DNA of 64,000 nt from Psychromonas sp. psych-6C06 (lineage in GTDB: Bacteria > Pseudomonadota > Gammaproteobacteria > Enterobacterales > Psychromonadaceae): NCBI RefSeq assembly GCF_002835465.1, contig NZ_PIZM01000012.1, positions 1-64,000 on the forward strand, given 5' to 3'. The notes under the pieces were generated by a model that saw only the letters and a program-made list of their open reading frames with translations, made no database searches and was not told where the DNA came from. A program made the position numbers and the translations under genes. Positions within the stretch are counted from its first letter, which is position 1, and every line of letters begins with the position of its first letter. Positions 1 to 9,154 of the stretch are shown in pieces.

Positions 1-2
1 AG

Positions 3-2576
3 GACAGCTGGGTTCCGCTGGAGCGCCCTGAACCGCATCGGTATCCACACCTACAGGCTCACCAGGTCCGACTGCCAACACCTCCACCGACTGCTACTCC
101 AGCACCGACTGCTACTCCAGCACCGACTGCTACTCCAGCACCGACTGCTACTCCAGCACCGACTGTAACGCCAGCACCGACTGCTACTCCAGCACCGACT
201 GTAACGCCAGCACCGACTGTAACGCCAGCACCGACTGCTACTCCAGCACCGACTGCTACACCAGCACCGACTGCTACACCAGCGCCAACAGCTATTCCAA
301 CACAACCACCTGCTGAAGGTCTATGTGCTGATTTCAATGTATACCCTGATTGGACTCAAGAAACTTACGCAACTGGTGGTGACATCATGGTTGTAGATGG
401 TATCGCTTACGCTGCTAAGTACTACACATCAAGTAAGCCTGGTAGTGATGATACTTGGGAACTTCACTTAAACTGTGACGGTACAGCACCTGGTACAGCA
501 CCACTTCTTTCTTTACGTGTTCCTGCGGATCCAGTTAGCCTGAAACTTAATGGCTGGCCAAGTGACTTCGTTGTAGCTGGTCCATCATCAGATGCGCCTT
601 CTACGATTGTTGTTGATTCTATTAACACTGCTGATCTAGCTGATTACGCTAAATTAACAAGTGCACTAGAAGCATTAATCCTAGCTGCTGAAAAAGCAGG
701 CTCTGCATCTATTATCATCAACAGTGATGTACTTGATTCACTTACTGGTAACAAAGGTGCTGCACTAAACTCAGTTGCTGTTAAACAAGCGTTAACTGAA
801 GCGGTAACATTAACTGGTGCAAACATTAGCGATAGCGAAATCAATGCACTAAGTGATGATGTGAAAGGTTTAGCGTTAGCGCAAAACTTAATTATGTCTA
901 ATGTTGCTCCTGCTGCTACGTTCGGTTGGCAGTTAAGCATTGGTGATTTTGCATTCAATACTCACTCTGGTAAACAATCAGTATGGGATGAAGCATCTGA
1001 AGCAACTGCTGATCTTCTTTACAGCCTAGGTTTATACTCTGGCGCATCAAAAGCTGATTTCATCGCTTTCACTAAGTCTGCTCAAACTGCAAGTCTAACA
1101 AGTGATCAATGGCATAATGCTTTAGAATACGTTAAGCAAGTAACGGACTTCGTTGAAGCGCCTGCAATGCTTTCTTCGGTACCTACTTCACAAGCAACAA
1201 ATTACTTCATGGGTAACACGTTAGGTGATAGTAAGATCCGTAAAGCGGCTGCAAATAACATCTTTGCAGTACTATTTGATCAAGATAGCGAAGCGCTAAC
1301 AAGCAAAATTGCTACTTACCAAACAGCTAAGGTTCCATTGTACTACGTAGGTGCAGGTGCTGCAGCAACGCCACTAACAAGCATTCCTTCTTTAAATGCT
1401 GAATTAGCGGCAATTGAAAGTGTTGTTGATAGTGAAGTATTCCTTTACGAAACACCTAACCTTCAATGGGTTCCTTCTACTATCTACAAGTGGAATGACT
1501 TCTTAACTGGCTTAAACTCAATGCACAATGTTGGTGTAGCGGGTAACAAGTTCTGGTTAATCGATGAAAATGCGGATGATGCAACTAATGCAATGTACGC
1601 TAAAGTAGCTATCGCAGCTTTCCTATCACAAAGTATGCAAGAAACAATTCGTTTTGATGCATGTGATGAGAATAACTGGTCTGAAGTAAAATACGGCGCA
1701 GCTGTAGATTACCCAATGACAGCAAGTTGTGGTCAGCTAGGTCAAAAATACGCTGATTACGGAACACACCCTGTATCAGGTAACGATCATCCATACTCTT
1801 GTCCTCGTGACAACAAAATGGAGCAAACTGCACTTACTCACGCTAAATGGTACGGTGCTCCAGCACCAATCTTCGTAGCACCAGATGCGGTACTTGAAGA
1901 GAAAGGTCTATTAGTAAATGGTAATGTTGGTCGTTGGACTAACGCTGGTCACTGTATGACTGTTCCTGAAGCAATCGATAGCTCTAAGCAAGTTTACGAT
2001 CGTGGCGAGTGTCAAGTATACCCAGGACAAAAAGCAGGTAAATTCATCTGGGACGGTAGTGATACTACTGGTACAGTTGAAGGCTGTGGTTGGTGGGGAC
2101 GTGGTGTAATTCAAACCACTGGTCGTCAAAACTTTGGTACGCTTAACCACTTCGTAGGTCGTTCACATGTTGATCCAGCTACAATCGGTACAACAATTGA
2201 CGGTACTACAGTTGAAGCAGCACCAGAAAGCCCGCTATACGCTGATTTAGATTTATGTTCAAACCCAGGCTTAGTTTGTAGTTCTGAAGAGCATAAAGAG
2301 ATCAAATGGATTGCTGGTTTATTCTTCTGGGTTAGCTCAGTACAAGCATACAACGATGAAGGTGGCGCATACGCTGACTGGAACTACCATAAAGAGCTTA
2401 AAGCTTATGTAGATGGTGGTTTAAAAGGTACAGCATTTGTTGACGCAGTATCTGGTATCGTAAACCGTGGTTGTCCAGATGATCACTGTCCAGTAAGTGG
2501 TGAAGTACATGCGATTGAAGAACGTCGTGCAAACTTCAACTTAGTATTACAAAAACTAGGTCTAAACCCTCAATAA
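3..2576 (+). CDS. Secreted GH19-like chitinase with chitin-binding module, 5' partial
   Basis: The frame is open from the left edge of the window to TAA at 2574-2576, so the N-terminus and any signal peptide are missing. The ATG at 387 is internal, because the chitin-binding module begins before it (Cys codon at 324). Order: Pro/Thr/Ala repeat linker (87-302); a short module with the YPDWTQ...GGDIM pattern of CBM5/12- or CBM73-type chitin binding (about 324-480); a roughly 300-residue region I do not recognise; then a lysozyme-like GH19 domain (about 1450-2570). In the last, FLSQSMQET carries the likely catalytic Glu (codon 1641) and [19 protein letters not shown] (2082-2135) matches the GH19 substrate-binding core. 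The family hydrolyses beta-1,4 chitin links. Many Cys residues suggest disulfides and secretion. The reading of the first 80 bases is doubtful (see findings). Confidence 0.8.
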   Translation, partial: DSWVPLERPEPHRYPHLQAHQVRLPTPPPTATPAPTATPAPTATPAPTATPAPTVTPAPTATPAPTVTPAPTVTPAPTATPAPTATPAPTATPAPTAIPTQPPAEGLCADFNVYPDWTQETYATGGDIMVVDGIAYAAKYYTSSKPGSDDTWELHLNCDGTAPGTAPLLSLRVPADPVSLKLNGWPSDFVVAGPSSDAPSTIVVDSINTADLADYAKLTSALEALILAAEKAGSASIIINSDVLDSLTGNKGAALNSVAVKQALTEAVTLTGANISDSEINALSDDVKGLALAQNLIMSNVAPAATFGWQLSIGDFAFNTHSGKQSVWDEASEATADLLYSLGLYSGASKADFIAFTKSAQTASLTSDQWHNALEYVKQVTDFVEAPAMLSSVPTSQATNYFMGNTLGDSKIRKAAANNIFAVLFDQDSEALTSKIATYQTAKVPLYYVGAGAAATPLTSIPSLNAELAAIESVVDSEVFLYETPNLQWVPSTIYKWNDFLTGLNSMHNVGVAGNKFWLIDENADDATNAMYAKVAIAAFLSQSMQETIRFDACDENNWSEVKYGAAVDYPMTASCGQLGQKYADYGTHPVSGNDHPYSCPRDNKMEQTALTHAKWYGAPAPIFVAPDAVLEEKGLLVNGNVGRWTNAGHCMTVPEAIDSSKQVYDRGECQVYPGQKAGKFIWDGSDTTGTVEGCGWWGRGVIQTTGRQNFGTLNHFVGRSHVDPATIGTTIDGTTVEAAPESPLYADLDLCSNPGLVCSSEEHKEIKWIAGLFFWVSSVQAYNDEGGAYADWNYHKELKAYVDGGLKGTAFVDAVSGIVNRGCPDDHCPVSGEVHAIEERRANFNLVLQKLGLNPQ
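87..302 (+). repeat. 18-bp coding minisatellite (Pro-Thr-Ala/Val-Thr-Pro-Ala linker)
   Basis: Eleven back-to-back 18-bp units start at 87, 105, 123, 141, 159, 177, 195, 213, 231, 249 and 267, followed by one decayed unit at 285. Units read P-T-A-T-P-A or P-T-V-T-P-A; the Val variant (gtaacg) is in units 5, 7 and 8. The unit length is a multiple of three, so copy-number change keeps frame. This is the flexible linker between an unseen upstream part and the chitin-binding module. Confidence 0.95.
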
Positions 2577-2603
2577 AAACAACTAGTTTATATTGAAACT
2601 AAT

Positions 2604-2640
2604 AAAAGCCAGTCGGTAATTACCGACTGGCTTTTTTTTT
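2604..2640 (+). terminator. Rho-independent terminator of the chitinase gene
   Basis: A perfect 10-bp stem GCCAGTCGGT/ACCGACTGGC with an AATT loop is followed by ten T residues, 28 bp after the stop codon. The rest of the gap to the next gene (2641-2850) shows nothing else I recognise. Confidence 0.93.
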
Positions 2641-2861
2641 AACTGCGATGTTATTAATCGCGCTATTCGATATGCAAAAGTTACCTATCCTAAGTCATCA
2701 CTTCTGTATTGGTTATCGTTCTGACCTATTCCTATTTATATTCTTCTGAAATGATGAACTGTTGTTACCTGAGCATCATTTTTTAATGAGCAGTATTGGT
2801 AAATCAGTTTATTTATCCTAGTGTTATATAACTAGGGCGACTAATAACATAGGTGGTACAG

Positions 2862-5800
2862 ATGACTTCAACTCTTAACCAGAAAAATGATATCTTAGAG
2901 CAAATATTTACCCAGTTAAAAAAACACTTCAGCGAAAAAGAACAAAAGACCTTACAGTTATTTATTAACAGTGTTTATCGTGATGTTTCGGTTGCGGATT
3001 TAACGCAAATATCGCAGGAAGATCTTAATGGTTTAACGGTTTCTTTATGGCGTGAAGCATTATTACGAAAAGGTGATGATGCGAAAATTAAAGTATTTAA
3101 TCCCGATGTTGAGCAGGATGAGTGGCAATCAGCACATACTGTTATTAGCGTAATATGTCGTAATATCCCCTTTGTTATTGATACCCTAAAACTGGTTATA
3201 AATGAGTTAAACATAAAGTTGCACCGTGTATTTTATTGCGAACTGTGTAGCGAACGTGGAAAATCAGGAAAACTCACCTCGTTAAATGCCACCTCTGCCG
3301 ATGAGCTATTACTCTATTTTGAAATTGATCAAACGACCTCTAATAGTGAACGTGAAAAAATACAGACAAGTATTGAAAATGCATTGTTCGATGTTGCACT
3401 GGTGGTCGATGACTTTAGTGCATTAACTCGCAAAGTGAAGCAGGAGTTAAAATATAGTAAAGGGGATAAATCCAGTGAAAATTTTAACGATATAGCTGAG
3501 CAACAAACATTTTTAACATGGTTATTAGATGATCACTTTACCTTTATTGGCTGTGACCAGTTTAGTGTCGAAAAGGGGAAAATTAGCAGTGTTAAAAATA
3601 GCCAGCTTGGACTTTTAAAGCGTGATGATTTTTTACGGGAACCACTCCCCTTTGAGCTTGTTGATACCTTAAAAAAACAATCGCTTATTCATTTTAGTAA
3701 AGCCTCGCAGCGCGCCATGGTGCATCGTCCTGCCTATCCAGATGTTATCTATATTAAACGCTTTAATGAACAGGGGGAGTTAGTTTCAGGGCATCGCTTT
3801 ATCGGCCTGTATACCTCTTCTGTTTATAGCGGTAGCCCTAAATTAATTCCTATTGTTCGCCGCAAAATCAACAACGTTTTAGCGCAATCCGGCTATAGCC
3901 AAGGCAGCCATTACTTCAAAGAGTTGTCGCAAATTTTATATACCTTCCCGGTTGAAGATTTATTGCTGTGTAACGAAGCAACTCTGCTCAGCAATGTCAT
4001 TGAAGTTTTACATGTGCAAGAGCGTAAAGATCTGAAGTTATTTATGCGTTGTGCGGGTAACAAACAGTTTGTTATTGCAACGCTCTATGTACCACGAGAT
4101 ATCTATAGCACCAAAGTACGCCTTACCTTTGAAGAGTTGATTTGCCGAACATTAGAGGTCGAAGATATCGACTTTCAGACCTACCTTAGTGAATCTAACC
4201 TTGCTCGTTTACGTGTCGTATTACGTTTGAAGTCGCCACTTGATCAAGTGTTAGAGGAGCAGGCCATTCAAGAGCGAATGAAACAATTGACTCGTCGTTG
4301 GGACGAAGAGCTACACGTTGCTTTGATTGATCAATTTGGCGAGGAAAAAGGGGTTCAATTAACTAAAAAATATATTGAAGCTTTTCCAAGTAGTTATCAG
4401 GATAGCTTTAGTTCACGTGTTGCTGTTGCCGATATTGAACGTATCGAATCGCTTTACGGCGATGATAATCGCTCTATGGCATTACGTTTTTATCGTTCTA
4501 TTGAACCAAACAGTAGCGAGTTAAAATTAAAACTATTTCATCAAGATGGCGCGTTATTGCTTTCTGACTTGATCCCTATTTTAGAAAATATGGGATTAAA
4601 AGTGGCGGAAGAGTACCCCTATAAAGTCGTGCCAACAGGGGAAAAGTACTTTTGGTTATATGATTTTACCTTGATCTATTCGCAGGCGAAAAATTTCGAT
4701 CCCGATGCGCATCGAGATCGATTTGCCGATGCATTTTTATCAGTCTGGTACGCTAAAACAGATAACGATGCTTTCAATAAATTGATTTTGGGAGCTAGCC
4801 TAACCTGTCGTGATATCGTCATGTTACGTGCTTACGCAAAATACTTGAAACAACTGCGCTTTGGTTTTAGTCATCTGTCGATTGCCAAAACCTTACTTTC
4901 GCACAGTAAATTAGTGAAAGAGATCGTTGCATTGTTCAATCTGCGTTTTAACCCTGAAAATAGTTGTGACTTAGAAAAACAAAACAAACTACGCAATAAA
5001 ATTTTAACGGCGCTTAATGATGTTACTAACCTTAATGAAGATAGAGTCTTACGCAAATATGTTGAACTGATCATGGCCACGGTTCGCTGTAATTATTTTC
5101 AAACTGAGCAGGGGCAGCCGCACGATTACGTAAGCTTTAAGTTTGATCATAACCTGATCAGTGAAATTCCTTTGCCGCGTTTAAATTACGAAATATTTGT
5201 CTACTCGCCTCGCGTTGAAGGTGTACATCTTAGAGGTGGAAAGGTGGCTCGCGGTGGTTTACGTTGGTCAGATCGTGGTGAAGATTTCCGTACCGAGGTA
5301 CTTGGCCTGGTAAAAGCGCAACAGGTTAAGAATTCAGTCATTGTTCCTGTTGGGGCTAAAGGTGGCTTTGTTGCTAAAAAACTCACTCAGAAAATGGATC
5401 GTGAAACCTTCATGGCAGAAGGGATCAGCTGTTATAAGATATTTATCACCGCATTACTGAGCATCACTGATAACTTGGATGCTGACAAGGTGATTCCACC
5501 TCGTGATGTTATTTGCTATGACAATGAAGACCCTTACTTAGTCGTTGCCGCGGACAAAGGTACAGCTACTTTCTCGGATATTGCTAACGAATTAGCAACG
5601 GACAGACATTTTTGGCTTAATGATGCTTTCGCTTCAGGTGGTAGCAATGGCTATGATCATAAAAAAATGGGGATTACAGCACGTGGTGCTTGGATCAGTG
5701 TGCAGCGTCATTTCCGTGAATTAGGTACAGATGTGCAAACTAAACCGATTAGTGTTATCGGTATTGGTGATATGGCTGGTGATGTGTTCGGTAATGGTAT

Positions 5801-7649
5801 GTTGAGTTCTAAATGCATCTCTTTATTAGCCGCTTTTAACCACTTGCATATCTTTGTTGACCCGACTCCCCTTGATTTAGAGGCGAGTTTTAATGAGCGT
5901 TTACGTTTGTTTGAAACACCACGCACTGGCTGGGCTGATTATGATAAAAAGCTAATTTCCAAAGGTGGGGGGATTTTTGAGCGTAGTGCTAAATCAATTG
6001 ATGTCACACCAGAAATGGCGAAGCGATTTGATATCTATCAAAAACAGGTAACACCAACAGAATTAATCACTATTTTATTAAAAGCCCAGGTTGATCTACT
6101 TTGGAACGGTGGTATTGGTACCTATGTTAAAGGGACTGAAGAAACACATGCCGATGTTGGTGATAAAGCCAATGATGTGTTACGTGTTAATGGTAATGAT
6201 TTACGCTGTGCGGTGGTCGGTGAAGGCGGTAATTTAGGCTTTACACAGCGTGCACGTATTGAATATGCACTTAACGGTGGTCTTTGTTTCACCGATGCTA
6301 TCGATAATGCAGCAGGGGTAAACTGTTCTGATTTAGAAGTGAACATTAAGATATTACTTGATAAATTAGTGGAAAAAGGTGACTTAACGGTTAAGCAACG
6401 TAATGTTTGGCTAGTTAATATGACCGATGAAGTTGCACAGATTGTACTTGCGAACAACTATCGCCAAGCACAATCAATAAGCCTCTCGTATCTTGAAGGC
6501 TTCAAGCGTATTGAAGAGTTTCGTCGCTTGATCATCGATTTAGAAGAAAAAGGTAAGTTAAACCGTGCCTTAGAGTTTATCCCGAATGATGATGTGTTAA
6601 ATGAATATAAAAGTACGCAGCGTGGATTAACCCGTCCTAGCATTGCTGTCATGTTGTCATATGCGAAGAATGAATTAAAAGAAGCACTGGCAAATGAAAA
6701 AGTTGCGGATGACCCTTACTTATTAAAAGAAGCGGAAAAAATATTTCCTGCCTCTTTAGTGAAGAAATATCAAAAAGAGGTGCATCAACATCCACTAGTG
6801 ACAGAGATTGTTGCAACGCAAGTAAGTAATGATCTCTTTAACAGCATGGGACCAACTTTTGCACAGCGTATTATGGCTAGTGCAGGCTGTTCCTTCTTGG
6901 ATGTTTGTAAAGCTTGGGTTGCTGCCCGTGATATTTTCGCAATGGCTGAAACACTACTGGAGATTGAGGCATTAGATAATAAAGTCAGTACTAAAGTACA
7001 AGGGGTTTTAATTGAACGTTTAAAACGTATGGTGCGACATGCAACACGCTGGCTGGTCAGAAATCATCGTGCTGACCTTGATACTGGTGCGTTAGTTAAA
7101 CGTTATAAACAACCGTTAAAAGAGTTAGTTTCTCAGCTCGACACTTTATTGATTGGTAGCTCTATTTTACATCGCCAGTCAGTGATTGAATGTTTCGTTG
7201 AAGATAATGTGCCACGTGATTTAGCTGCTTCATTATCTAGTAGCGATCAAATATATGCGATGCTAGGTGTCATCTCTGTCGCTAAAAATGTTTCTATCAG
7301 TCCAGAACAAGCATTAAAAGTGTATTTCCACAGTGGCGAATCGTTGAAACTATTTGATATTAGTAAACAACTTAATCTGCTACCTGGAGACAGTCATTGG
7401 CAATCATTAGCGCGAGAGGCAATGCGAGATGATTTAGAGTGGCAACAACTGCGCATTAGTAAAGGCATTTTAGAGAAAGTTAAAGATGGTGTTGATATTA
7501 GTGATGCTTTTGTAGAATGGCATACATCGCATCATATTCTTTCTGAGCGCTGGCAACGAATGGCAGAAGCGATGCTTGCAGTGAGTAAGCCTGAATTTAG
7601 TATGTGTCAGGTTGCGTTGCGTGAATTATTAGATTTATCGCAAAACTAA
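2862..7649 (+). CDS. gdhB: NAD-dependent glutamate dehydrogenase, large (180 kDa) type
   Basis: Catalyses oxidative deamination of L-glutamate to 2-oxoglutarate and ammonia with NAD+, a catabolic step. The 1595-aa length is typical of the large bacterial class. The catalytic core has the conserved GGKVARGGLRWSDR segment and the following VPVGAKGGFV with its lysine (about residues 790-840), then a dinucleotide-binding stretch SVIGIGDMAGDVFGNG (about 963-978). The long N-terminal part is the ACT-like regulatory region of this class. I place the start at ATG 2862, because AGGTGG at 2851-2856 sits five bases upstream; a GTG at 2853 lies inside that site. The gene is monocistronic, with its own terminator. 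Confidence 0.95.
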   Translation: MTSTLNQKNDILEQIFTQLKKHFSEKEQKTLQLFINSVYRDVSVADLTQISQEDLNGLTVSLWREALLRKGDDAKIKVFNPDVEQDEWQSAHTVISVICRNIPFVIDTLKLVINELNIKLHRVFYCELCSERGKSGKLTSLNATSADELLLYFEIDQTTSNSEREKIQTSIENALFDVALVVDDFSALTRKVKQELKYSKGDKSSENFNDIAEQQTFLTWLLDDHFTFIGCDQFSVEKGKISSVKNSQLGLLKRDDFLREPLPFELVDTLKKQSLIHFSKASQRAMVHRPAYPDVIYIKRFNEQGELVSGHRFIGLYTSSVYSGSPKLIPIVRRKINNVLAQSGYSQGSHYFKELSQILYTFPVEDLLLCNEATLLSNVIEVLHVQERKDLKLFMRCAGNKQFVIATLYVPRDIYSTKVRLTFEELICRTLEVEDIDFQTYLSESNLARLRVVLRLKSPLDQVLEEQAIQERMKQLTRRWDEELHVALIDQFGEEKGVQLTKKYIEAFPSSYQDSFSSRVAVADIERIESLYGDDNRSMALRFYRSIEPNSSELKLKLFHQDGALLLSDLIPILENMGLKVAEEYPYKVVPTGEKYFWLYDFTLIYSQAKNFDPDAHRDRFADAFLSVWYAKTDNDAFNKLILGASLTCRDIVMLRAYAKYLKQLRFGFSHLSIAKTLLSHSKLVKEIVALFNLRFNPENSCDLEKQNKLRNKILTALNDVTNLNEDRVLRKYVELIMATVRCNYFQTEQGQPHDYVSFKFDHNLISEIPLPRLNYEIFVYSPRVEGVHLRGGKVARGGLRWSDRGEDFRTEVLGLVKAQQVKNSVIVPVGAKGGFVAKKLTQKMDRETFMAEGISCYKIFITALLSITDNLDADKVIPPRDVICYDNEDPYLVVAADKGTATFSDIANELATDRHFWLNDAFASGGSNGYDHKKMGITARGAWISVQRHFRELGTDVQTKPISVIGIGDMAGDVFGNGMLSSKCISLLAAFNHLHIFVDPTPLDLEASFNERLRLFETPRTGWADYDKKLISKGGGIFERSAKSIDVTPEMAKRFDIYQKQVTPTELITILLKAQVDLLWNGGIGTYVKGTEETHADVGDKANDVLRVNGNDLRCAVVGEGGNLGFTQRARIEYALNGGLCFTDAIDNAAGVNCSDLEVNIKILLDKLVEKGDLTVKQRNVWLVNMTDEVAQIVLANNYRQAQSISLSYLEGFKRIEEFRRLIIDLEEKGKLNRALEFIPNDDVLNEYKSTQRGLTRPSIAVMLSYAKNELKEALANEKVADDPYLLKEAEKIFPASLVKKYQKEVHQHPLVTEIVATQVSNDLFNSMGPTFAQRIMASAGCSFLDVCKAWVAARDIFAMAETLLEIEALDNKVSTKVQGVLIERLKRMVRHATRWLVRNHRADLDTGALVKRYKQPLKELVSQLDTLLIGSSILHRQSVIECFVEDNVPRDLAASLSSSDQIYAMLGVISVAKNVSISPEQALKVYFHSGESLKLFDISKQLNLLPGDSHWQSLAREAMRDDLEWQQLRISKGILEKVKDGVDISDAFVEWHTSHHILSERWQRMAEAMLAVSKPEFSMCQVALRELLDLSQN

Positions 7650-7677
7650 CAAAGCAATAAAATATAAAAATAGAGTT

Positions 7678-7711
7678 AGCACAACTGTGAGTCGTTACAG
7701 TTGTGCTTTTT
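7678..7711 (+). terminator. Rho-independent terminator after the glutamate dehydrogenase gene
   Basis: AGCACAACTGT (7678-7688) pairs with ACAGTTGTGCT (7697-7707) across an 8-base loop and is followed by T residues. It separates the glutamate dehydrogenase gene from the pdh cluster. Confidence 0.9.
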
Positions 7712-7868
7712 GCTATTAAGACATCTATAAAACAATCTTTACATTTGTATTATTAATTAACCAATAAAGGCTTTGTCTCTATAAAACTTAACTTTTTATT
7801 CAACACTTTCTTAACAAATTTTTCAGTTAGTTATCACTCTTTTTAACTTTTGTTGAACAATGGCTAAA

Positions 7869-7908
7869 GTGATTTGTAAATCACAGTTTAACATTTGAGT
7901 TAGATCAA
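7869..7908 (+). promoter_or_regulatory. Possible CRP-like palindrome and FNR-like site upstream of pdhR
   Basis: Two adjacent motifs lie in the 350-bp gap before pdhR. GTGATTTGTAAATCAC (7869-7884) is a near-perfect inverted repeat of the CRP half-site GTGA, but its spacer is 8 rather than the usual 6. TTGAG-TTAG-ATCAA (7895-7908) matches the FNR consensus TTGAT-N4-ATCAA with one mismatch. Oxygen control of pdh operons by FNR and ArcA is known in enterobacteria; the assignment here is inference from sequence alone. Confidence 0.4.
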
Positions 7909-7959
7909 TATTTACTAGACACTGGAGAAAAAAATTGTTAATTTCCTTTTACAAATCTA

Positions 7960-7974
7960 ATTGGTATTACCATT
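7960..7974 (+). promoter_or_regulatory. PdhR operator
   Basis: ATTGGTATTACCATT is an inverted repeat of ATTGGT around ATT. It differs at one position from the known PdhR site ATTGGTATTACCAAT. It lies 25 bp before the pdhR ATG, so pdhR probably represses its own operon and is released by pyruvate. Confidence 0.8.
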
Positions 7975-7999
7975 TTACAACTGGTTCATAAAGGGCATC

Positions 8000-8749
8000 A
8001 TGTCTTACACTAAAATCAAACAACCTAAACTAGCGGATGTGATAGAAAGTCGTATCGAAAGTATGATTTTAGATGGCTCGTTAGAGTTAGGGGAAAAGTT
8101 ACCTGCAGAACGAGAGTTAGCTAAGCAGTTTGATGTGTCTCGCCCTTCGCTACGTGAAGCAATTCAGCGTCTAGAGTCTAAGGGGTTACTAACCCGTCGA
8201 CAAGGTGGTGGCACTTACGTAAAAGAAGCATTACGAGAAAAACTAACTGATCCACTGTTTGAACTATTAAATACTCACCCTGAATCACAGTATGATCTGC
8301 TTGAATTTCGCCACGCATTAGAAGGGTTTTCGGCATATTACGCGGCACTTCGAGGAACAGCCGAAGACTTTGATAAAATAAAATCTTCATTTATTGCCAT
8401 TGAGAGTGCTCAAAAAAGTGATAATCTGGATCTAGAGATTCAAAATGTTGCTCTTTTTTATCTTGCTGTTATTGAAGCATCACATAATGTCGTTTTTATG
8501 CATCTAGCACGCGGTATAAAGCCCTTATTAGAAAAAAATATTTCTGACAATGTTCGCCAATTATACGCGTATCCAGAAGTTGCTAAAAAAATTCATGAGC
8601 ATCGTCTACAGTTGCTAGATGCTATTCTGTCTAAGCAACCTACGGTTGCACAAAAAGCATCTGCTCAACATCTTATATACATTGAAGAGACACGCTCAGT
8701 GATTTTACGTGAAGAAAGTTCATTTAAACGTGAATTAGGGCGGTTTTAA
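8000..8749 (+). CDS. pdhR: Pyruvate dehydrogenase complex repressor PdhR
   Basis: GntR/FadR-type regulator of 249 aa that senses pyruvate and represses pdh genes. The N-terminal winged helix has the highly conserved KLPAERELAKQFDVSRPSL (about residues 33-51) and the RRQGGGTYV wing. The C-terminal part is the helical FCD effector domain, beginning near ESQYDLLEFRHALEG. Resemblance to E. coli PdhR (254 aa) is strong throughout. I chose ATG 8000: AAGGG precedes it, and the longer frame from TTG 7961 would start inside the PdhR operator and add 13 residues absent from homologues. It is followed not directly by aceE but by a 405-bp structured gap. Confidence 0.96.
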   Translation: MSYTKIKQPKLADVIESRIESMILDGSLELGEKLPAERELAKQFDVSRPSLREAIQRLESKGLLTRRQGGGTYVKEALREKLTDPLFELLNTHPESQYDLLEFRHALEGFSAYYAALRGTAEDFDKIKSSFIAIESAQKSDNLDLEIQNVALFYLAVIEASHNVVFMHLARGIKPLLEKNISDNVRQLYAYPEVAKKIHEHRLQLLDAILSKQPTVAQKASAQHLIYIEETRSVILREESSFKRELGRF

Positions 8750-8762
8750 TATTTTAATAGCC

Positions 8763-9031
8763 ATTTAGATTACTTATTGCTAAGCACTGCAGTAGAGAAT
8801 CTAAATCGTTATTGCGGTATACGTTCTGTGATATTACGTGGCTAAGTTTTTAAAGCTTATTGTTTTTAAACTTAATAAAATCACAAGGGGAGTTGGTTAT
8901 AGCTATTTAGATTACTTATTGCTAAGCACCAAAGTAGAGAATCTAAATCGTTATTGCAGTACACGTTCTGTGATATTACGTGGCTAAGTTTTTAAAGCTT
9001 ATTGTTTTTAAACTTAATAAAATCACAAGGG
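8763..9031 (+). repeat. Tandem 142-bp duplication upstream of aceE
   Basis: Two near-identical segments (about 127 bp each) start at 8763 and 8905, offset by 142 bp, and both end in TCACAAGGG (8881-8889 and 9023-9031). They differ at only a few bases, mainly in the hairpin loop. Each begins with a 9-bp inverted repeat, ATTTAGATT...AATCTAAAT (first copy 8763-8771 with 8798-8806), followed by an AT-rich stretch with promoter-like words. No ORF fits. It is probably a duplicated promoter or leader element of aceE; function is inferred only from position. Confidence 0.9.
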
Positions 9032-9097
9032 TAATTATTTAGATTACTTATTGCCAGAAGGCATTAACCACAGGTAGTGGGTGAATCTAAATAATTA
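9032..9097 (+). promoter_or_regulatory. Third, extended hairpin in the aceE leader
   Basis: A perfect 14-bp stem, TAATTATTTAGATT (9032-9045) with AATCTAAATAATTA (9084-9097), encloses a 38-base loop with a small inner stem TGCC-agaa-GGCA. It shares ATTTAGATTACTTATTG with the two tandem repeats just upstream, so it is a third, rearranged copy of the same hairpin. It ends 57 bp before aceE and has no T-run, so it is not an ordinary terminator. It could be an mRNA leader structure or a protein site. Confidence 0.6.
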
Positions 9098-9154
9098 CAA
9101 AACAAACACTTAGCCACTTGGCTGAGATACTTAAGTATAGAGAAGGAAAGTGTC

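Noticed and set aside
87-302. CRISPR-like appearance of the regular repeats
   Set aside because: Units are contiguous 18-mers with no spacers and code for a Pro/Thr linker.
51-337. Open frames on the minus strand across the 18-bp repeats (Gly/Val/Ala-rich and Cys/Trp/Ser-rich)
   Set aside because: They are by-products of a stop-free repeat whose plus-strand frame continues into a clear enzyme.
7961-7999. Extended pdhR start at TTG 7961
   Set aside because: It would lie inside the PdhR operator and add residues absent in homologues; ATG 8000 has a ribosome site.
8763-9097. A leader peptide or CRISPR in the pdhR-aceE gap
   Set aside because: No ATG-started frame follows the AAGGG words, and there are only two full units with no variable spacers.
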